64,000 nt of DNA from Ectocarpus siliculosus (Eukaryota > Sar > Phaeophyceae > Ectocarpales > Ectocarpaceae), in contig FN648069.1 in assembly GCA_000310025.1 (NCBI GenBank), forward strand, positions 770,166 through 834,165, given 5' to 3'. The notes under the pieces are model-generated. The model had not been told where the DNA came from, ran no database searches, and saw nothing but the letters and a program-made list of their open reading frames with translations. Below, piece by piece: positions 35,379-47,690 of this stretch; within the stretch, counting starts at the first letter, position 1, and every line of letters begins with the position of its first letter. Made by a program: the position numbers and the translations under genes.

Positions 35379-37025
35379 CTAAACGTAACAGAAGAGCGAT
35401 AGCTCACGTTTTCCACAGAGCCCGGACACGCAGCGTAATTTGCGATTCACAAAAACAGAACGCCTACTGATGTGTATCTTACGCAGGCTCATCGGCCAGT
35501 CGGTGCCGATCATCGGTTGGGCGAACTTCCCACCGAACTCGATTTCTTGCAACGCATCGGGCCACGAAGCTTGGACGATGTGTTGGTTGAACCGTTCCCC
35601 GAACTTGAGAGATCGAAGGGAGGCCGGCCACTTGACAAGGACGATGCGCTGGTCGAATCTTTCCCCGAATGCCAGCTCTCGCAAGGCATCCGGCCACGAA
35701 ACACGGGCGATGGGGTGATTGAAGAACTTTCCAAAGGTAAGCTTCTGGAGGGAGGGTGGCCATGACACGTGGTCAATGGGTTGGTTGAAATGCGTCCCGA
35801 ATGCGAGCTCTCGAAGGGAACTCGGCCATGACGCTTGGGCGATGGGTTGGTCGAAATGTGCCCCGAATGTGAGCTCTCGAATGGATGCCGGCCACGCAAC
35901 GTGGGTGATGGGATGGTTGAACCTGCCTTCACAACCTCCAAACGCCAGCTCTTCCAGGGAGGCTGGCCACGTAGCTTGGGCGATGGGACGGTTGAACCTT
36001 TGGCCCAGATCCAGCTTTCGTAGCGAAGAAGGCCAAATCACTTCTTCTACGGTATCGTGGAATCCTTCGCCCAGGGAGAGCTCCTGCAATGAGGATGGCC
36101 ACGATACTTGGGCGATTGGTTGGTTGAAAGTGTTCCCGAGGACGAGTTTCCGCAGCGACGGCCAGGAAGACACCACACCGGCAAGAGGCTCGTTGAAGCC
36201 AGGTCCAAAAAACGCGAGGCGCTCGAGCGATGACGGCCAATTGACTCCGGCAATGGGCTCTTCGAATTGATGCCGGAACGACAGCTGCTGCAGGTGCACT
36301 GGCCATTTGATAACACCATCGACAGCACTTCCAGCCACCCCTCTCCCCAAGCGTTGCTGAAACCTAGTTCCGAATGAAATCTGGATAAGAGAAGGGGGCC
36401 ACGGAACGTCTGCAACCGGCACCTCGAAACTCCCGTTGACGAATAGCTTGAGGAGGAGCGGCGGCGGCGACGACAACACCGCCACCGGAAGTCGATAGTT
36501 CCAAATTCTTTTTTGGACAAAATCGTAGTAGCTCGAGATAAGCAGCAGATGCTTGAGTCTTCTAGGCAGCACCAACAACGGCGATTCCTTCCAACTGTTA
36601 ATCTCCGAGACAGAAAATTCGAGCCGCAGTCGCTCCACGCCAGTCCACAGGTCGGCCGTGCGACTACTACTAGAGAGAGGCAAGCTCGGATACCCACATG
36701 TTACGCTGAATGGGAGAAGGGGCGGGACGCGGTTCGGGGTCACGCCGTCCCTCCCTCGCATGCCCCCGTGGGGATAGCGTCGTCGGAGAGAGGGAAGGAG
36801 AACGCCGTTGTCGTGATCGCCGGCGTCGTCGGAAAAAGTTGGAGCAACCCACAAGCTTGAAGGCAATGTTTCCATGACCGTGATGTGCAGGGATGGCAGG
36901 CTTCGACACACCCTGCATAGCTCCAAGCACGCTGTTTGCAGCTGCAGCGTGGATGAGATAAACGGGGGTTCTCTGATCCCTCCCTTGGGCGACGATTGAT
37001 TAAGCACAACGGTGATGGCTTCCAA
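35379..37025 (-). CDS. FNIP/leucine-rich repeat protein, 14 repeats
   Basis: A single open frame of 548 codons. Residues about 200-525 are 14 tandem units of roughly 23 residues with the pattern WP-SL-+L-FG--FNQPI--V, the FNIP-type leucine-rich repeat found in large families in Dictyostelium and in brown algae. Each unit should form one turn of a solenoid used for protein binding. The N-terminal 200 residues are Pro/Ser/Arg-rich with a Leu-rich segment (about 126-165) that may be a capping region. No signal peptide or membrane segment is evident, so a cytosolic or nuclear adaptor is likely. The repeats stop about 25 residues before the C-terminus, which ends in a short basic and Cys-containing tail. 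The ATG at 37,023-37,025 is the only plausible start seen. The partner and function are unknown. Confidence 0.85.
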   Translation of the reverse strand: MEAITVVLNQSSPKGGIREPPFISSTLQLQTACLELCRVCRSLPSLHITVMETLPSSLWVAPTFSDDAGDHDNGVLLPSLRRRYPHGGMRGRDGVTPNRVPPLLPFSVTCGYPSLPLSSSSRTADLWTGVERLRLEFSVSEINSWKESPLLVLPRRLKHLLLISSYYDFVQKRIWNYRLPVAVLSSPPPLLLKLFVNGSFEVPVADVPWPPSLIQISFGTRFQQRLGRGVAGSAVDGVIKWPVHLQQLSFRHQFEEPIAGVNWPSSLERLAFFGPGFNEPLAGVVSSWPSLRKLVLGNTFNQPIAQVSWPSSLQELSLGEGFHDTVEEVIWPSSLRKLDLGQRFNRPIAQATWPASLEELAFGGCEGRFNHPITHVAWPASIRELTFGAHFDQPIAQASWPSSLRELAFGTHFNQPIDHVSWPPSLQKLTFGKFFNHPIARVSWPDALRELAFGERFDQRIVLVKWPASLRSLKFGERFNQHIVQASWPDALQEIEFGGKFAQPMIGTDWPMSLRKIHISRRSVFVNRKLRCVSGLCGKRELSLFCYV

Positions 37026-39469
37026 GCACCGTGCGCTGCCTCTGTCGTCGTTGTCATTGTTGCTCGTATTGGTACCGGTGTTGTGCCCTGACGTTCATTG
37101 TCGACGGCCGATGGCAGCAGCAGAGAGATAGAGAGAGAGAGAGAGCGAGAACAACGCGAAGAGTCGAAAGAAGTATGAAAATGTGCTTCAGGCTGTCTAG
37201 TGTCAAATATGCGTTTCTCTATCCCTCACGCCTACCAGATCAGCGAAATGGTGTGTGTGAGGAAGCACAAAAATGGCAGAGGCAGACCCCCTCATACTTA
37301 GATCAGTTAGAAGGAAGATTTTAACATGTTGCGGGTTGCCATGTTTGGAAGTGATAAGTGCACCATTTCAAGGCTTTCGTCAACAGATATGAGAATCCAC
37401 GAAAACAAAGTTCGGCAACGATTCTCAGCATTTCCTCACACTTACCTCTGTCCAGCAGGCATGTCAGTCATTCTCTTATCTCACTGGGTGTGTCAAATAT
37501 CTGTCGTTTCATCGTACGCTCTGACTCAAAAACGTTCATCCTCGGACAAGTCAGGCCGGTACCGCAAGTGACACAAGATAGCACACCGCCGTGATATGTG
37601 GAGTTCAGCAAACTTATCACCGGGTGTGCTATCCTAGAAGGGGTGTGCTCTCTTGTGTCAACGTTGTGATCAAGTGCACGTTGGCGAAGCTCGCAATCGG
37701 GGTTGTGACACATCATAAGGTTGTGATAAAAAAACTTGCCAACAAACTGGTGATCCCACATTCCTCGAAGAGGATGTAATAAATCGGGGTGCTGCCGTTG
37801 TGTGCGACAACGTTGTGCGGACCTCAGCGGGAGCCTGTTGTGCGGGCTTCGGCAGCACGTCCGGCGGCAGGTGCTGTTGGAGTCTCGTTACTTGGATTGG
37901 TGGCGAGTTTCTTCGAAGAAAATGACGCGATTGTTCATGGGGGCGCCGGTGCAAACTTTGCTGGCACCGCCCGAGCCTCGTCATTTCCAGCACGGTTGTT
38001 TCCAGCACGGTTGTCTACCTCCTCCACTTCCGTGTTGTCTGTAGTTGTGTGCTTACCAGCTGTGTGTGGGTCCTCGTGTGTGTGCATGCTAGTCGAGCCG
38101 TGCACGTCGGTACCACCAGGTGCGAAAACGGGGGCTCCGTGTGAAGTGCGGATTCATGCAACGGTAGGGGTGCACGAATCCCTTTTGAGTCTTCAGCTTG
38201 AGAAGCTCAATATCTCAGCCTGGAATGGACACTGACACAATATGAACGTGCGACCCGACAGGCAATCCGATGGGCTACATGAAATACACTTGAAGTCCAA
38301 TATCGGCATGGGTGTTTCGAAACTTCCTGTTTGGTGTTTCATCTGAGTAACCCGAACACGAGAAGGTTCTGCGGGCAAAATTGTGCTATCCCTACAGTTG
38401 CATGACTCTGCGGCGAAACATGTTAGGGTGTGTGTTATCGTGTGTTACCGGGTGCGGTGCATTGGCCATTTTTTTTGTGTCCCAAAACACCCTCGCCGGG
38501 AGTGCTTTCCTGGAGTACAGTATTTGGGGGTTGTACTTTCTTCTGTGGGTGTGCTATCTTGCGTCGCTTACGGTATGCATACCGTTTTGAAAATGCTTTC
38601 AGAAAGAAGCTCAATCTCAGAACACACGTTACAACATACTTCTATGCGGTATCTGCTGGCATGAGCGACAACTTCAGCGAGAGCATGCGCAAGGCACTGT
38701 GTGGCCAAAAAACACGCATTTTTCTTTTTAGCAGAACTTATGTTGGTGGTCCTTTCCAAAAGTTGGACCCTGCTTGTTTGCCAACCTCAACAAAGTTCGA
38801 CCCTTTGAGCTCCGTTGGGTCAGCACCCCATAGTTCTCACAAAGGCTTCGACTTGTCACGACAGCGAGGGGCGAAATCATGCCCATCATCCGCAACCTGT
38901 TGATGCCGCGCAGATGGCACCCTGGCTGTCTGTAGTGGTGTACACAGCATTTGTGGTTTTATTTTGTTGAGTTCAAAGCAGTGCTCACAGCATTTCTGCC
39001 GTGGAGGAGCTCTTATCCGTGGTCACACAGAAGGGCTCCTCCCTCTGAGGCTGTTTGTGGCTCTTGGATATGAGTCCGATCTGTGCGTCCTCGGTGGGGG
39101 ATACGTGTATGGGATGCATGTGTGTGAGGGGTTTGCATGTGTGTGGGGGTCCACGTGCGCCCCCTCCCCAGACAGAATGGGGTACACGGGGACAATTATA
39201 GTCTAGTGTGGGTGCTTTGTAGAGAGGATGAGTATGAGGGTAAAGGCAGGTAGAAATGCGGGAGGATACTGCAGGAAGATCCAATAGGGAAGTTGCACCG
39301 CGTCTATCTGTGCTTGTGGGTGGAAAGCGTAGCTAAATATGTAGGGGCGAGCGCGGAATAAGCACCTCGCCCACCGATGAAAGGAGGCACCGGGCAAACT
39401 AGAGCTTGACTTGTTGGAAGGTCTCGCTTTCTCTAGAGAGGAATATCTTGAAAGCCTCCTTTCGTGCCC
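37026..39469. other. Intergenic with small inverted-repeat elements
   Basis: Contains a (GA)n run near 37,124-37,152 just upstream of the FNIP gene, a small inverted-repeat element at 37,566-37,661, and a related single end at about 38,545-38,572. Open frames up to 157 codons show no motif. No gene recognised. Confidence 0.5.
37566..37661. mobile_element. Small MITE-like element, TGACACAAGATAGCACACC ends
   Basis: The left end AGTGACACAAGATAGCACAC (37,567 on) and the right end at 37,641-37,661 are inverted repeats matching at 18 of about 20 positions. The ends are close to those of the better-preserved element at 58,016-58,228. A third, internal end-like word (CACCGGGTGTGCTATCCT) lies at about 37,619, suggesting a nested or rearranged copy. 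Confidence 0.55.
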
Positions 39470-40427
39470 GGTTTACAACGCTCCCCGCGTGGTTGTCTGA
39501 ATGCATATTTATCATTTCGACCTTTTTGGTGGTTAAAATATTTTTTCCCTGGTGGGATAGCATTTTTTCAACACTTTCTTCTGAATGGCCCTCAAAGGAA
39601 GGACCCGTCGGTACATTTCCCGCTATGCGAGGTGTGCGACCTTGTTGTACAGTAGTGGGCACTGTATAGTGCCGGTATATGTCCAGATATTAGGCCTCGC
39701 GAGACATTGGTGGTGCGTGTACTGGCCACCTAAAGTCGCTGGGACTGGCTCTATTTCAAGAGGCTGCGAATCCGAACAAAAAATCCTTCAGATACAAGGG
39801 CGGTGGACGCGGGGGGCTACCGCCCCCCTCGTCCCCCGTTTGAGAGTCGATGCGCATACGAAACGAACGGTATAACCTATTTATGTGATGAGGTAAGCTA
39901 GCAGTTTTTTTACAAATTTGAAATACATACAAAGTGGGACGGGTGTTCGTTACAGCAAAAGAACGATGGACGCAGGTTCGAAGTCGAAGCGTGCGTCATC
40001 ATGCTCTCATGCTCTCCGTACACACTTAGGCTAACGGCTTCTCTGAAACAAAAAGACAATTGTTGAACAAAGGTTGAAGGTTGTGGCGCACACCTTGCTG
40101 TATGTGTGTGCACCTGTCTGTGTGTGTGTGTGTGTTTCATTATTAGCATCGACCGCGCTAATCGGCTGACCAATGAAAAGGCGCCACTTTAGTGCGGTTG
40201 AAAACACAAAACACTTCTATCTGCCATGCACTGGGACCCCGTGAGGAGGCAGCATGTCTGTGTGTGTGCAAGTGTGGCTTGTATCATATAGCTTTATTTG
40301 CCGTGAGACTACAGCAACATACAGCAGTGATCGTCTTGCACACATGCACACACACTCTTCCACCATGCTGCCCCTCACGGGGTCCCAGTTCATGGCAGAT
40401 ACAAGTGTGTTCAACCGCACGAAGACT

Positions 40428-40697
40428 NNNNNNNNNNNNNNNNNNNNNNNNNNNNNNNNNNNNNNNNNNNNNNNNNNNNNNNNNNNNNNNNNNNNNNNNN
40501 NNNNNNNNNNNNNNNNNNNNNNNNNNNNNNNNNNNNNNNNNNNNNNNNNNNNNNNNNNNNNNNNNNNNNNNNNNNNNNNNNNNNNNNNNNNNNNNNNNNN
40601 NNNNNNNNNNNNNNNNNNNNNNNNNNNNNNNNNNNNNNNNNNNNNNNNNNNNNNNNNNNNNNNNNNNNNNNNNNNNNNNNNNNNNNNNNNNNNNNNN
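40428..40697. other. Assembly gap, 270 N
   Basis: Unknown sequence between CACGAAGACT and CACACAGAACTG. The left flank contains ACCCCGTGAGG (40,233) and its inverted partner CCTCACGGGGT (40,373-40,383), about 150 bp apart, so an inverted-repeat structure next to the gap may have hindered assembly. Confidence 0.95.
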
Positions 40698-41104
40698 CAC
40701 ACAGAACTGATGAGACGCATGAGCAAAATGCATGTGATGTGTGTTCCGAGTTGCGAGTGTCAGTTGCCGTCCTCCGTCTTCTCATCAGTTTCCGGAAGAA
40801 ATAATTCTCGGAATATCCTGCAAGTTGCCGTTCCTATGACATTTTTTGGGAGAGATAAGATGCTTGCCCGCGCGGTCGCACGCACATATTGCAAGTTAGC
40901 AGTGTTGCACAGCAGTCCCTAGCACACGATGGGCACACGATGGATGGTGCATAAAGCGCTTACGTACCATTTCGTAGTAAGCAGACATGTGCGGGCTATG
41001 CATATGTGGTTGCTACATTAATTATAGACATGTTCCGAGTTTTGTGATAACTTCAAGTTCCCAAAAATACCCCGAACACAGTCCGTACAGTAAGATCGCT
41101 CGTT

Positions 41105-41400
41105 CTTTACAGTCCCTAGCGGAGGGGTCCGAGGTGGAGACGCAGGTGCGACAACGTGGTTTTGAGCCGTCCCGCAGGCGCGGGCAGCTCGCCCGTCGCT
41201 GGACGCCCGGAGCCCCGAGCGGCGGCGTCTCGCTGAGAGAGGGCTCCCGGCGGGCTTCGCGGAGCGGGAGGCCGAGCGGCGGCCCCTGCGTCGCGCGCCA
41301 ATATTTGACGCTATCGTGTCGACTTGAGAGTAGGCGCAATCCCACCGCTTCGCTCTCAGGCGCCTAATGGAGGCCTGCGGTGCGCCCTCAGCCTGAGCTA
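41105..41400. other. GC-rich island of unknown nature
   Basis: About 300 bp is much richer in G+C than its surroundings, with repeated GAGCGGCGGC words, a GCGGGC / GCCCG inverted pair and CTGAGAG-like words at several places. Open frames on both strands are Arg/Gly/Pro-rich and unconvincing. It could be a structured RNA or a fragment of an inserted repeat; I cannot tell. Confidence 0.35.
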
Positions 41401-42340
41401 AAATTCCTTACCTCTATACACGAAAACTGAACAGGAACACATTCTATAGCGCGGGGGAGGTGTTTTCCTCTTTCGAGGTCTGTCGTTTAGTTGCGCGTGC
41501 GTGTTTTTTCCATGATGAATTTCGCGGTGTTCGTCTGTTGAGAACATACACGACAATGAAAGACCAGCAGGGCGCTGGAGCTTAACACACGTGGTACATT
41601 GCGACTGAATCAAGGAGAACAGATCCCCCCACGAACATTCAACAGCATTGGCATCCGTTGATAATTCGTTAAGTTTTGGTGGCAACGGAGCGTTTTTTTT
41701 TGTCAACCAGCCAACTGCAGCACAGCAGTTTTATTCTTGTGAAGTCCCGCGTGTGCCCAAACACAGCACAGTTGTCAACCACGGATGTAAACAACGTTGT
41801 TTCATGGCCGCAAAGGGAAAGGCTCTTGATGTTGCTCATGGGAACACCACCACAAGGCACAGAAGTCCTCTCGCGCAACTCTGGCAGCGGCCATTTAAAT
41901 TTAAATTCCGAAAAATAGAAAAACTCAAAATATGTAGCAGTCTACGTCTGTGACCGTTCTTGGGCACGTTGAGCGTCTCTTTGATCCATTGTTGGAGTGT
42001 TTGCGCGAAATAATCCCAGACCATGGGCAACACGATCACACAAGAGTAAGTGACCAAACGCAGCGGATTACAGCAGGAGGACCTGCAGCAAAGAGACGCC
42101 ACTAGCCTAAAAGCACGTACTCGCGCACAAGGGAAAAGTCACGGCGGGAGAAAAAAGTACCCCGCACATGATGCAAATTCCAGGCAAGTTCTGCAGGTTG
42201 CACGCAAAACCGGCACTGCCGAACGTCATGACGTTGAGATGCAACGATGCGACCGCGATGACATTGGCCATATCCTCATGTGTCGCCCCCGGGAGGCAAG
42301 TCAGCGAACTCCCGTAGAAGAGCCTTGTAAAAACATTTAT

Positions 42341-44504
42341 AAATTGTGTTTGCTGGTCGTTAGCAATGGAGTCTGCTTGGGTGCTCTCTTCCCTTCTGTT
42401 TCCAGGCGACTGTTTGATAATCTGTCATGTTATATTTTAAGGAGCTGTAAACATTCTTTCCAGCATTCACAGCAGTAGCGGGTAGAACAGCGAAGAACAC
42501 CTTACTTTTGGTCACGGGTACTGGCATACTGTACACCAGTTTCTAAGTCGCACGTATGTTTTATGTGGTTGGGCATATATGCTGCATGCTGGATGAACAC
42601 AAAAACACGCCCGCGAGAAAAGTCTGAACCGCTGAGTAAAGTGGGTAGGCCATTCATGCAGAAGGAACGAAAGTGCGCACTCTACAATCTATATCTGTGT
42701 TTGCTCTTTGCATGTTCCTGCATCACCCCCTGCCGCGGTGCTCTCTGTAGCCCACTCCGAAGGGGCGCGTTGTAATCCCTATATCAAAGTGCCCCCGGAT
42801 AATTGGGGCCATTTTGATAGCGGTTATATAGTAGAGAAGAGGCGGCTCAGGTGGGGAGGCAGGTCGCACTTGCACCTACTGCTGTAGGGCTGGAATGTCC
42901 GCATCATCCTATCAGCAGAGGCGTCCCTCTCTCTTATTCTTACTTTCCAGAAAATTCGCAACAACAACAATTTTTCTGTTCGTCCTAAAAGGGGTGTACC
43001 GCGAGAATAGTGCAGCACTGCACTGCCACTTGTCTTCCCTCAACGTGTACATACATACGAACATACAAACGATGACTTTACAGGTGTAGTCACGACCAGG
43101 ACTGGAGGCGAGAGCAAAACTCACTTTGCCAAGCTCCTGTACGCACACAAGAAAAAGCTCGTTTACGCCTACATATGATATTCAGGTTCATACTGTAGCG
43201 TCTCCCTATGTCGAGATACCAGGGGTGACGTCGGCGTAAGTCCCGAACAACCGTAGGCGCAAGGCGCTACTACTGCTGTACGTATGTAGAGTCGGGAATT
43301 TGAGACTTTGAGCATCAGGACTGGTGTTCGGAACGCTGCTGGAATTTTCTGAAAGCGCCACATCCAGTCCTCCTCAAACTGCTGTGTCTGGGTGTACAAT
43401 GTGAATGTATGTTCTGTGTTTCCGTGCTACACGACCGGGGGGGTCCTTGGCACAAACGGCACGATCGAGTAGAACACAAATACTTCGCGGCCGATGGCAG
43501 AAAGGGGTGATGTTGCGCAGCAAGGGTTCTATATATGTGTGCAACGAAATTACTTTCTAGAAATTGCCATCTGGAAATTGCAGCAGCAGAAGAAGCACAC
43601 CTGATGGTTCAGCAAAAGGCGCCTCCGTTTGGTGGGCCTTTCCACGATATCGGGAGGCCAGCATTTCACTTCGAGGAGACGGGGAGACCGATACGCCAGT
43701 TCTCCTCTTATTACTCGTGGCGGCTGGGTGGAAGTCGCTCGGTCTGCCCACACGTGGGGGGGCGAGGGTGTGGGGGCCGGGGGATGTTGCGTGAAGCGTT
43801 TTTTTTTTTTTGTGGGCAAGGTTTGCGTCGCCGCAAGTTCCTGTTCGGCATCATCGTTTCTTCTTCGCCGCACAACACAACACACAACACGTGTTGATCA
43901 TGCTTCACCAGACTTCACCAGGCCGCTTCTCATGCTCTCTGCGCTGCCCCTTCCTGCCACCTTAACCTAAACGCATCAAGGAAACTTCAAAATAGAAACA
44001 ACCTCTTATTCCTCTCATGCCAAATACAAATGATGTACTTGTAGCATACATGAAATGATAGACCCTGTCTTTACTTGTGGTCCACGCTGCCTACTAATGG
44101 GAGAGGTAGCCATACCTTCTGCCTACACACGGGCGAGATAGGTAACCATACCCACTGCATTTAACACACACCCACATGTCGGTGATGAAACCTCAACCAC
44201 ACGCCTCTATCGGCGACCACGTCAGGAGGCAATGATGAAATAATGCTCTCCCGTGCCATTTGCAAGGCCATTTCTTGCGGTTCTTTTTTCGCAGATAGAT
44301 CTTTTTTCCCCCTTTCGGACAACCCAGAAAGGGATCTACAAAAAATATGACCCCCTTCTTACGGTGTTGGTCGATCCTTTTTCACCGACCAAAAAAAAAC
44401 AGACTCTGCAACGGCTGCTGTCACACATACATGCACCTTCCCACCGAAATGGTTTTTCGGTGATATCTCCTCACAGAGTGAAGCAGCGCCTACGCTATCC
44501 CTCG
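42341..44504. other. Intergenic
   Basis: No gene recognised. The TACTGCTGTAG-type motif occurs near 42,876 and 43,268. The open frames at 43,535-43,970 overlap on both strands and are not coding-like. Confidence 0.4.
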
Positions 44505-45055
44505 CGAGCTGTGTGTATGGTCCGTCTTGGGTGGCGGCTGACAGAGACCACAGGGCGATAGGAGGCACGGGAATGGAGGTGCCGAGAGTCGACAGTACGC
44601 TGAAAAATGCCCACCGCGCCAGCAACCATTTTTTGCTCTTGTGCCCCTGTCAAGACTTTGGTTTACCGGTACTCCCTCGCCACCCACGCTAGCAACAGCG
44701 ATGACAAAGGTATGCGCCACGAGCTGTGTGTATGGTCCGTCTTGTGTGGTGGCTGATACAGACCAGGAGGCTATAGGACGCTCAGAAATTGTGAGCGCGA
44801 GAGTGGTGGACAAGCGGGAAAAATGATCCGCCGCATCTTCAAGCAACTTTTTTCGCTCTATTGCCCGAGTCGCAACTTTGGTTTGCCAGTACTCCCTCGC
44901 CACCCACTCAAGCAACAGCGATGATAAAGGCATGCGCCACGAGCTGTGCGTATGGTTCGTCTTGTGTGGTGATTGATACAGACCAGGAGGCTATAGGACG
45001 CCCAAAAGTTGGGTTCGCAAGTTTGACAGTACACGAAAAATGACCCACCGCTGCT
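44505..45055. repeat. Tandem array, about 2.5 units of 215-220 bp
   Basis: The landmark CGAGCTGTGTGTATGGTCCG begins at 44,505, 44,720 and 44,940 (small changes). Units share CTATAGGACG, TTTGGTTTACCGGTACTCCC and ACAGCGATGA. Units two and three are closer to each other than to unit one. Minus-strand frames keep a peptide like RPIASWSVSATTQDGPYTQL across units, but no complete protein results. Confidence 0.75.
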
Positions 45056-45263
45056 GCGTCCAGGCTCTCTCGGTTTGTTTGGCTCTTGTTTGCCGCACAC
45101 ATCGGATTGTCCACCTGGTCCAGCCCACGGAAAAAACATTGGCTACCGCCGGTGGTGCCACCGACTCTTGCTGGTACACAACTCGTGTGACCACCGTTAG
45201 AGTTTGCGGTGGGCCGTCGAGAGATCAAGTTTCTAGGTACGAGTGATGATGTGGTTGTGACCA

Positions 45264-45352
45264 AAAAAAGACAACAGTTTTGGACAGCCTCCACTTGTCC
45301 AAAACTGCCCCAAAAAAGACAGGAAGGGCTGTCCAAAACGGGTTGTCTTTTT
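45264..45352. repeat. Foldback element with competing hairpins
   Basis: Arms at 45,264-45,289 and 45,327-45,352 are inverted repeats (AAAAAGACAAC--GTTTTGGACAGCC type, two mismatches). A second perfect pair, CAGTTTTGGACA with TGTCCAAAACTG, lies inside (about 45,275-45,286 and 45,296-45,307), so two alternative hairpins share one arm. The word AAAAAAGACA or its complement recurs to about 45,440. Confidence 0.7.
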
Positions 45353-46814
45353 CTGGCGAAAAAAGACATTGTAAGAAAACCTTCTACGACCACCTGTCTT
45401 TTTTTGAGAAGGAAAAAAGAAAAAGATCATAAAAAAAGACAACCGCAAGAAATGGCCTAACGACACGAAATTACACAAAAAGGTAAGAAATGGTGAGACC
45501 ACTACCGTGTGTCCGCACACAATCCGAAATGTGTCCGCACATATATATACATACCCAGTACATAAGCGTACCGCATTGAAAATACGTTTGAAAACTGAGG
45601 GAGATTGCATGCCCTACGACTAAAAGGGTGCCACACACAAAACGCCCGACCAGTACCTATAACACATTTATTTCTTCTGCACCTTCCCAACTTAACATAT
45701 ATGAGACACACAAGACAGCGACCAAACTGTCTTGTTGAGCCTGTTACACGCAGGGGAGATGTCCCTATATGCTGTCTGGGAAACCGTAGACATACAGGTA
45801 CTTTCTGACGCTATGAATTCATTGCTAATCTGTCTCAGACTCTTTTCTATGATAGAGATGGATTCGTTGTGTCATATTAAGAAAAAAAAAAACATTCGGC
45901 AGGCCAGACTTGGGTCAGGATCCCAACTCAGGAAGAGCGGTGTTTCACAGCCGATGTTTCAACCACCGAACCAATTTGTTCCTTCTGGTTTCGTAGATGC
46001 TGAGGATGCTGTTCATCCTCGGTATTTTCAACATTCGCGGCTATGACAAATACATGGGTACTCCGTATGATAATTAGGCTACGATGAAATTAATAACCGT
46101 GCTATATGTGGGTACTTTCGAGGGTGCCAGTGGCGTTCGGGGCTCTAGTCCTGCTGTACGTGTGACAAGCCCCAACCACTGCTCTGTGCGACAACGAAGG
46201 GATTTTGCTTTGCACAAGGCTTTCCACCTGGCTTTTTGTATCTCGTGTGTTGCTGGCTGCCCCCTCGGTTGTTTTCATCGCCAGTCAACAAGATCGATTG
46301 GCACTTTAACCTGTGCCCGTGGAAGGCGTTGGCGTCAGTGGGACCAGGACGGATGTTGGACGGTACTGGGCAGAACTCGGAGCTGTTTCCATTGTGAAGA
46401 CAACAGCAAGACACTACCATGACCAACAGCAACATACAAGAACAGATGATGTTCTGGACGCCCGTATGCACCGTTTCTAAATAGCGTGATGACGAGCACT
46501 TATGACACAAGACACAAGTGTCCGGAGTACACGTGCCCGGAGGGGGGTTTCCGACAGATCTAACCGTCTGTCGGGTTCACAATGGAACCAACGGAGTAAT
46601 TGGCCTTGGCCCCCTTCCCCGCGCGATGATGAAATGGTTCCTCCGACTGACAGCTTGCAGCTAGCCGTCAGTGACCGAAGTGTCCGGAGATGAACACGAA
46701 ACCTTTGTGAACGAACCTGATCTGAGCGCTATCGAGCTGTAATCGCGACTGTGAGTGGTGGTGAGTGATGGCCACGCATGACTAACCGGATGATGGAGTA
46801 TCGGAGGAGCGCCG
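45353..46814. other. Intergenic
   Basis: No gene recognised. Short inverted repeats of the AAAAAAGACA word continue to 45,440. The remaining open frames are short and overlap each other on opposite strands. Confidence 0.4.
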
Positions 46815-47690
46815 TTGCCATTGCCACTGTTGACGGCACATCCCTCCGCGCTGCCCCAGGCCAGGGGAGTCAAGACTGTGCGAGCCCTCGCCCTCGGCGG
46901 CTGCTGCAACGTCCACGATTTGGCTCGCTTGCGAGGCCCCTTGGCGAAAGCTCGAGCCCAGGGGTTGTTCTTGCGCGACCGTGATATACAGCTGGCTGTT
47001 GGGGCGGTTGTGGAGGCGTTGTGTCGAGGAGGCAATCGGGCCAACCGGGAGACTCTTGTCGGTACCGGGAGCATCGTCCTGCTGGAAAGTGCCCTAACAC
47101 AGTTCGCCTGCGACGGAGTGTATCTTATAGCTTCCGCGCTCTCGTTGAGATTGTTCTCGCCGGCGCCGGGCCAAAGACAGTGATGGGCGCAGAAGGCGAG
47201 GACATTAACGATGTTCCAGAAACATTGCCGGCGTCGAGGAGGAACCGCAAGTGAACAGATCTTTTTCTCTACTCCAGCTTACATTAGCCGAGGGTGAAGC
47301 AGTAAATAATGGTCCTCTACAACCGGGCGAAGATGCAGGTGGTACAACCGTTGGTGGCGTGGCTGTGGGCGAGGTATCTTGTGCCGTGGAGATGGTACTC
47401 GCTGTCCTCGAGAGAAACCTCTGCCGTGACGTTTGCGTTGAGGCGTTCGCTGCCGTTGGCCGCTTGCTCGTTATCCTCTAGGCGACGGACTCGGGGTGCG
47501 TGAATGCCAGATCGAACAAAGTCCGTGGCCAAACCTGCCAGAGGATAGAGCTGCCGCTGCCGATTTTACCACAGCTTGAAACAAGATTCCTCACAATGGA
47601 ATAAACAGAGGACCTGCGGGAAGGGTTGCTTCAGTTGGCAAAGGTTCGACGTGCAGTGAAACGGGCGCTCAAGAACATCCGTTGTGACGG
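46815..47690 (+). pseudogene. Armadillo/HEAT-like helical fragments, probably decayed
   Basis: Plus-strand frames contain helix-rich peptides such as RDIQLAVGAVVEALCRGG, then ETLVGTGSIVLLESALTQFA, then a frame change into ALVEIVLAGAGPKTVMGAEG, and further on CAVEMVLAVLERNLCRDVC with EAFAAVGRLL. The alternating Ala/Leu/Val helices separated by Gly are typical of armadillo or HEAT units. Frame changes without evident splice sites argue for a pseudogene. Assignment is by pattern only. Confidence 0.3.

Larger units (their letters stand above)
39470..42340 (+). mobile_element. Dispersed element, long or split form (about 2.9 kb, with gap)
   Basis: The outer parts (39,470-39,790 and 41,700-42,340) match the 0.93-kb element at 27,812-28,745. 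The 1.9 kb between them is absent from the short form. The middle includes GT-dinucleotide runs near 40,105-40,135, the 270-N gap and a GC-rich island. If this is the parent, the short form arose by internal deletion; alternatively, other sequence has been inserted here. No transposase-like frame is visible, though the gap could hide one. Confidence 0.5.
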
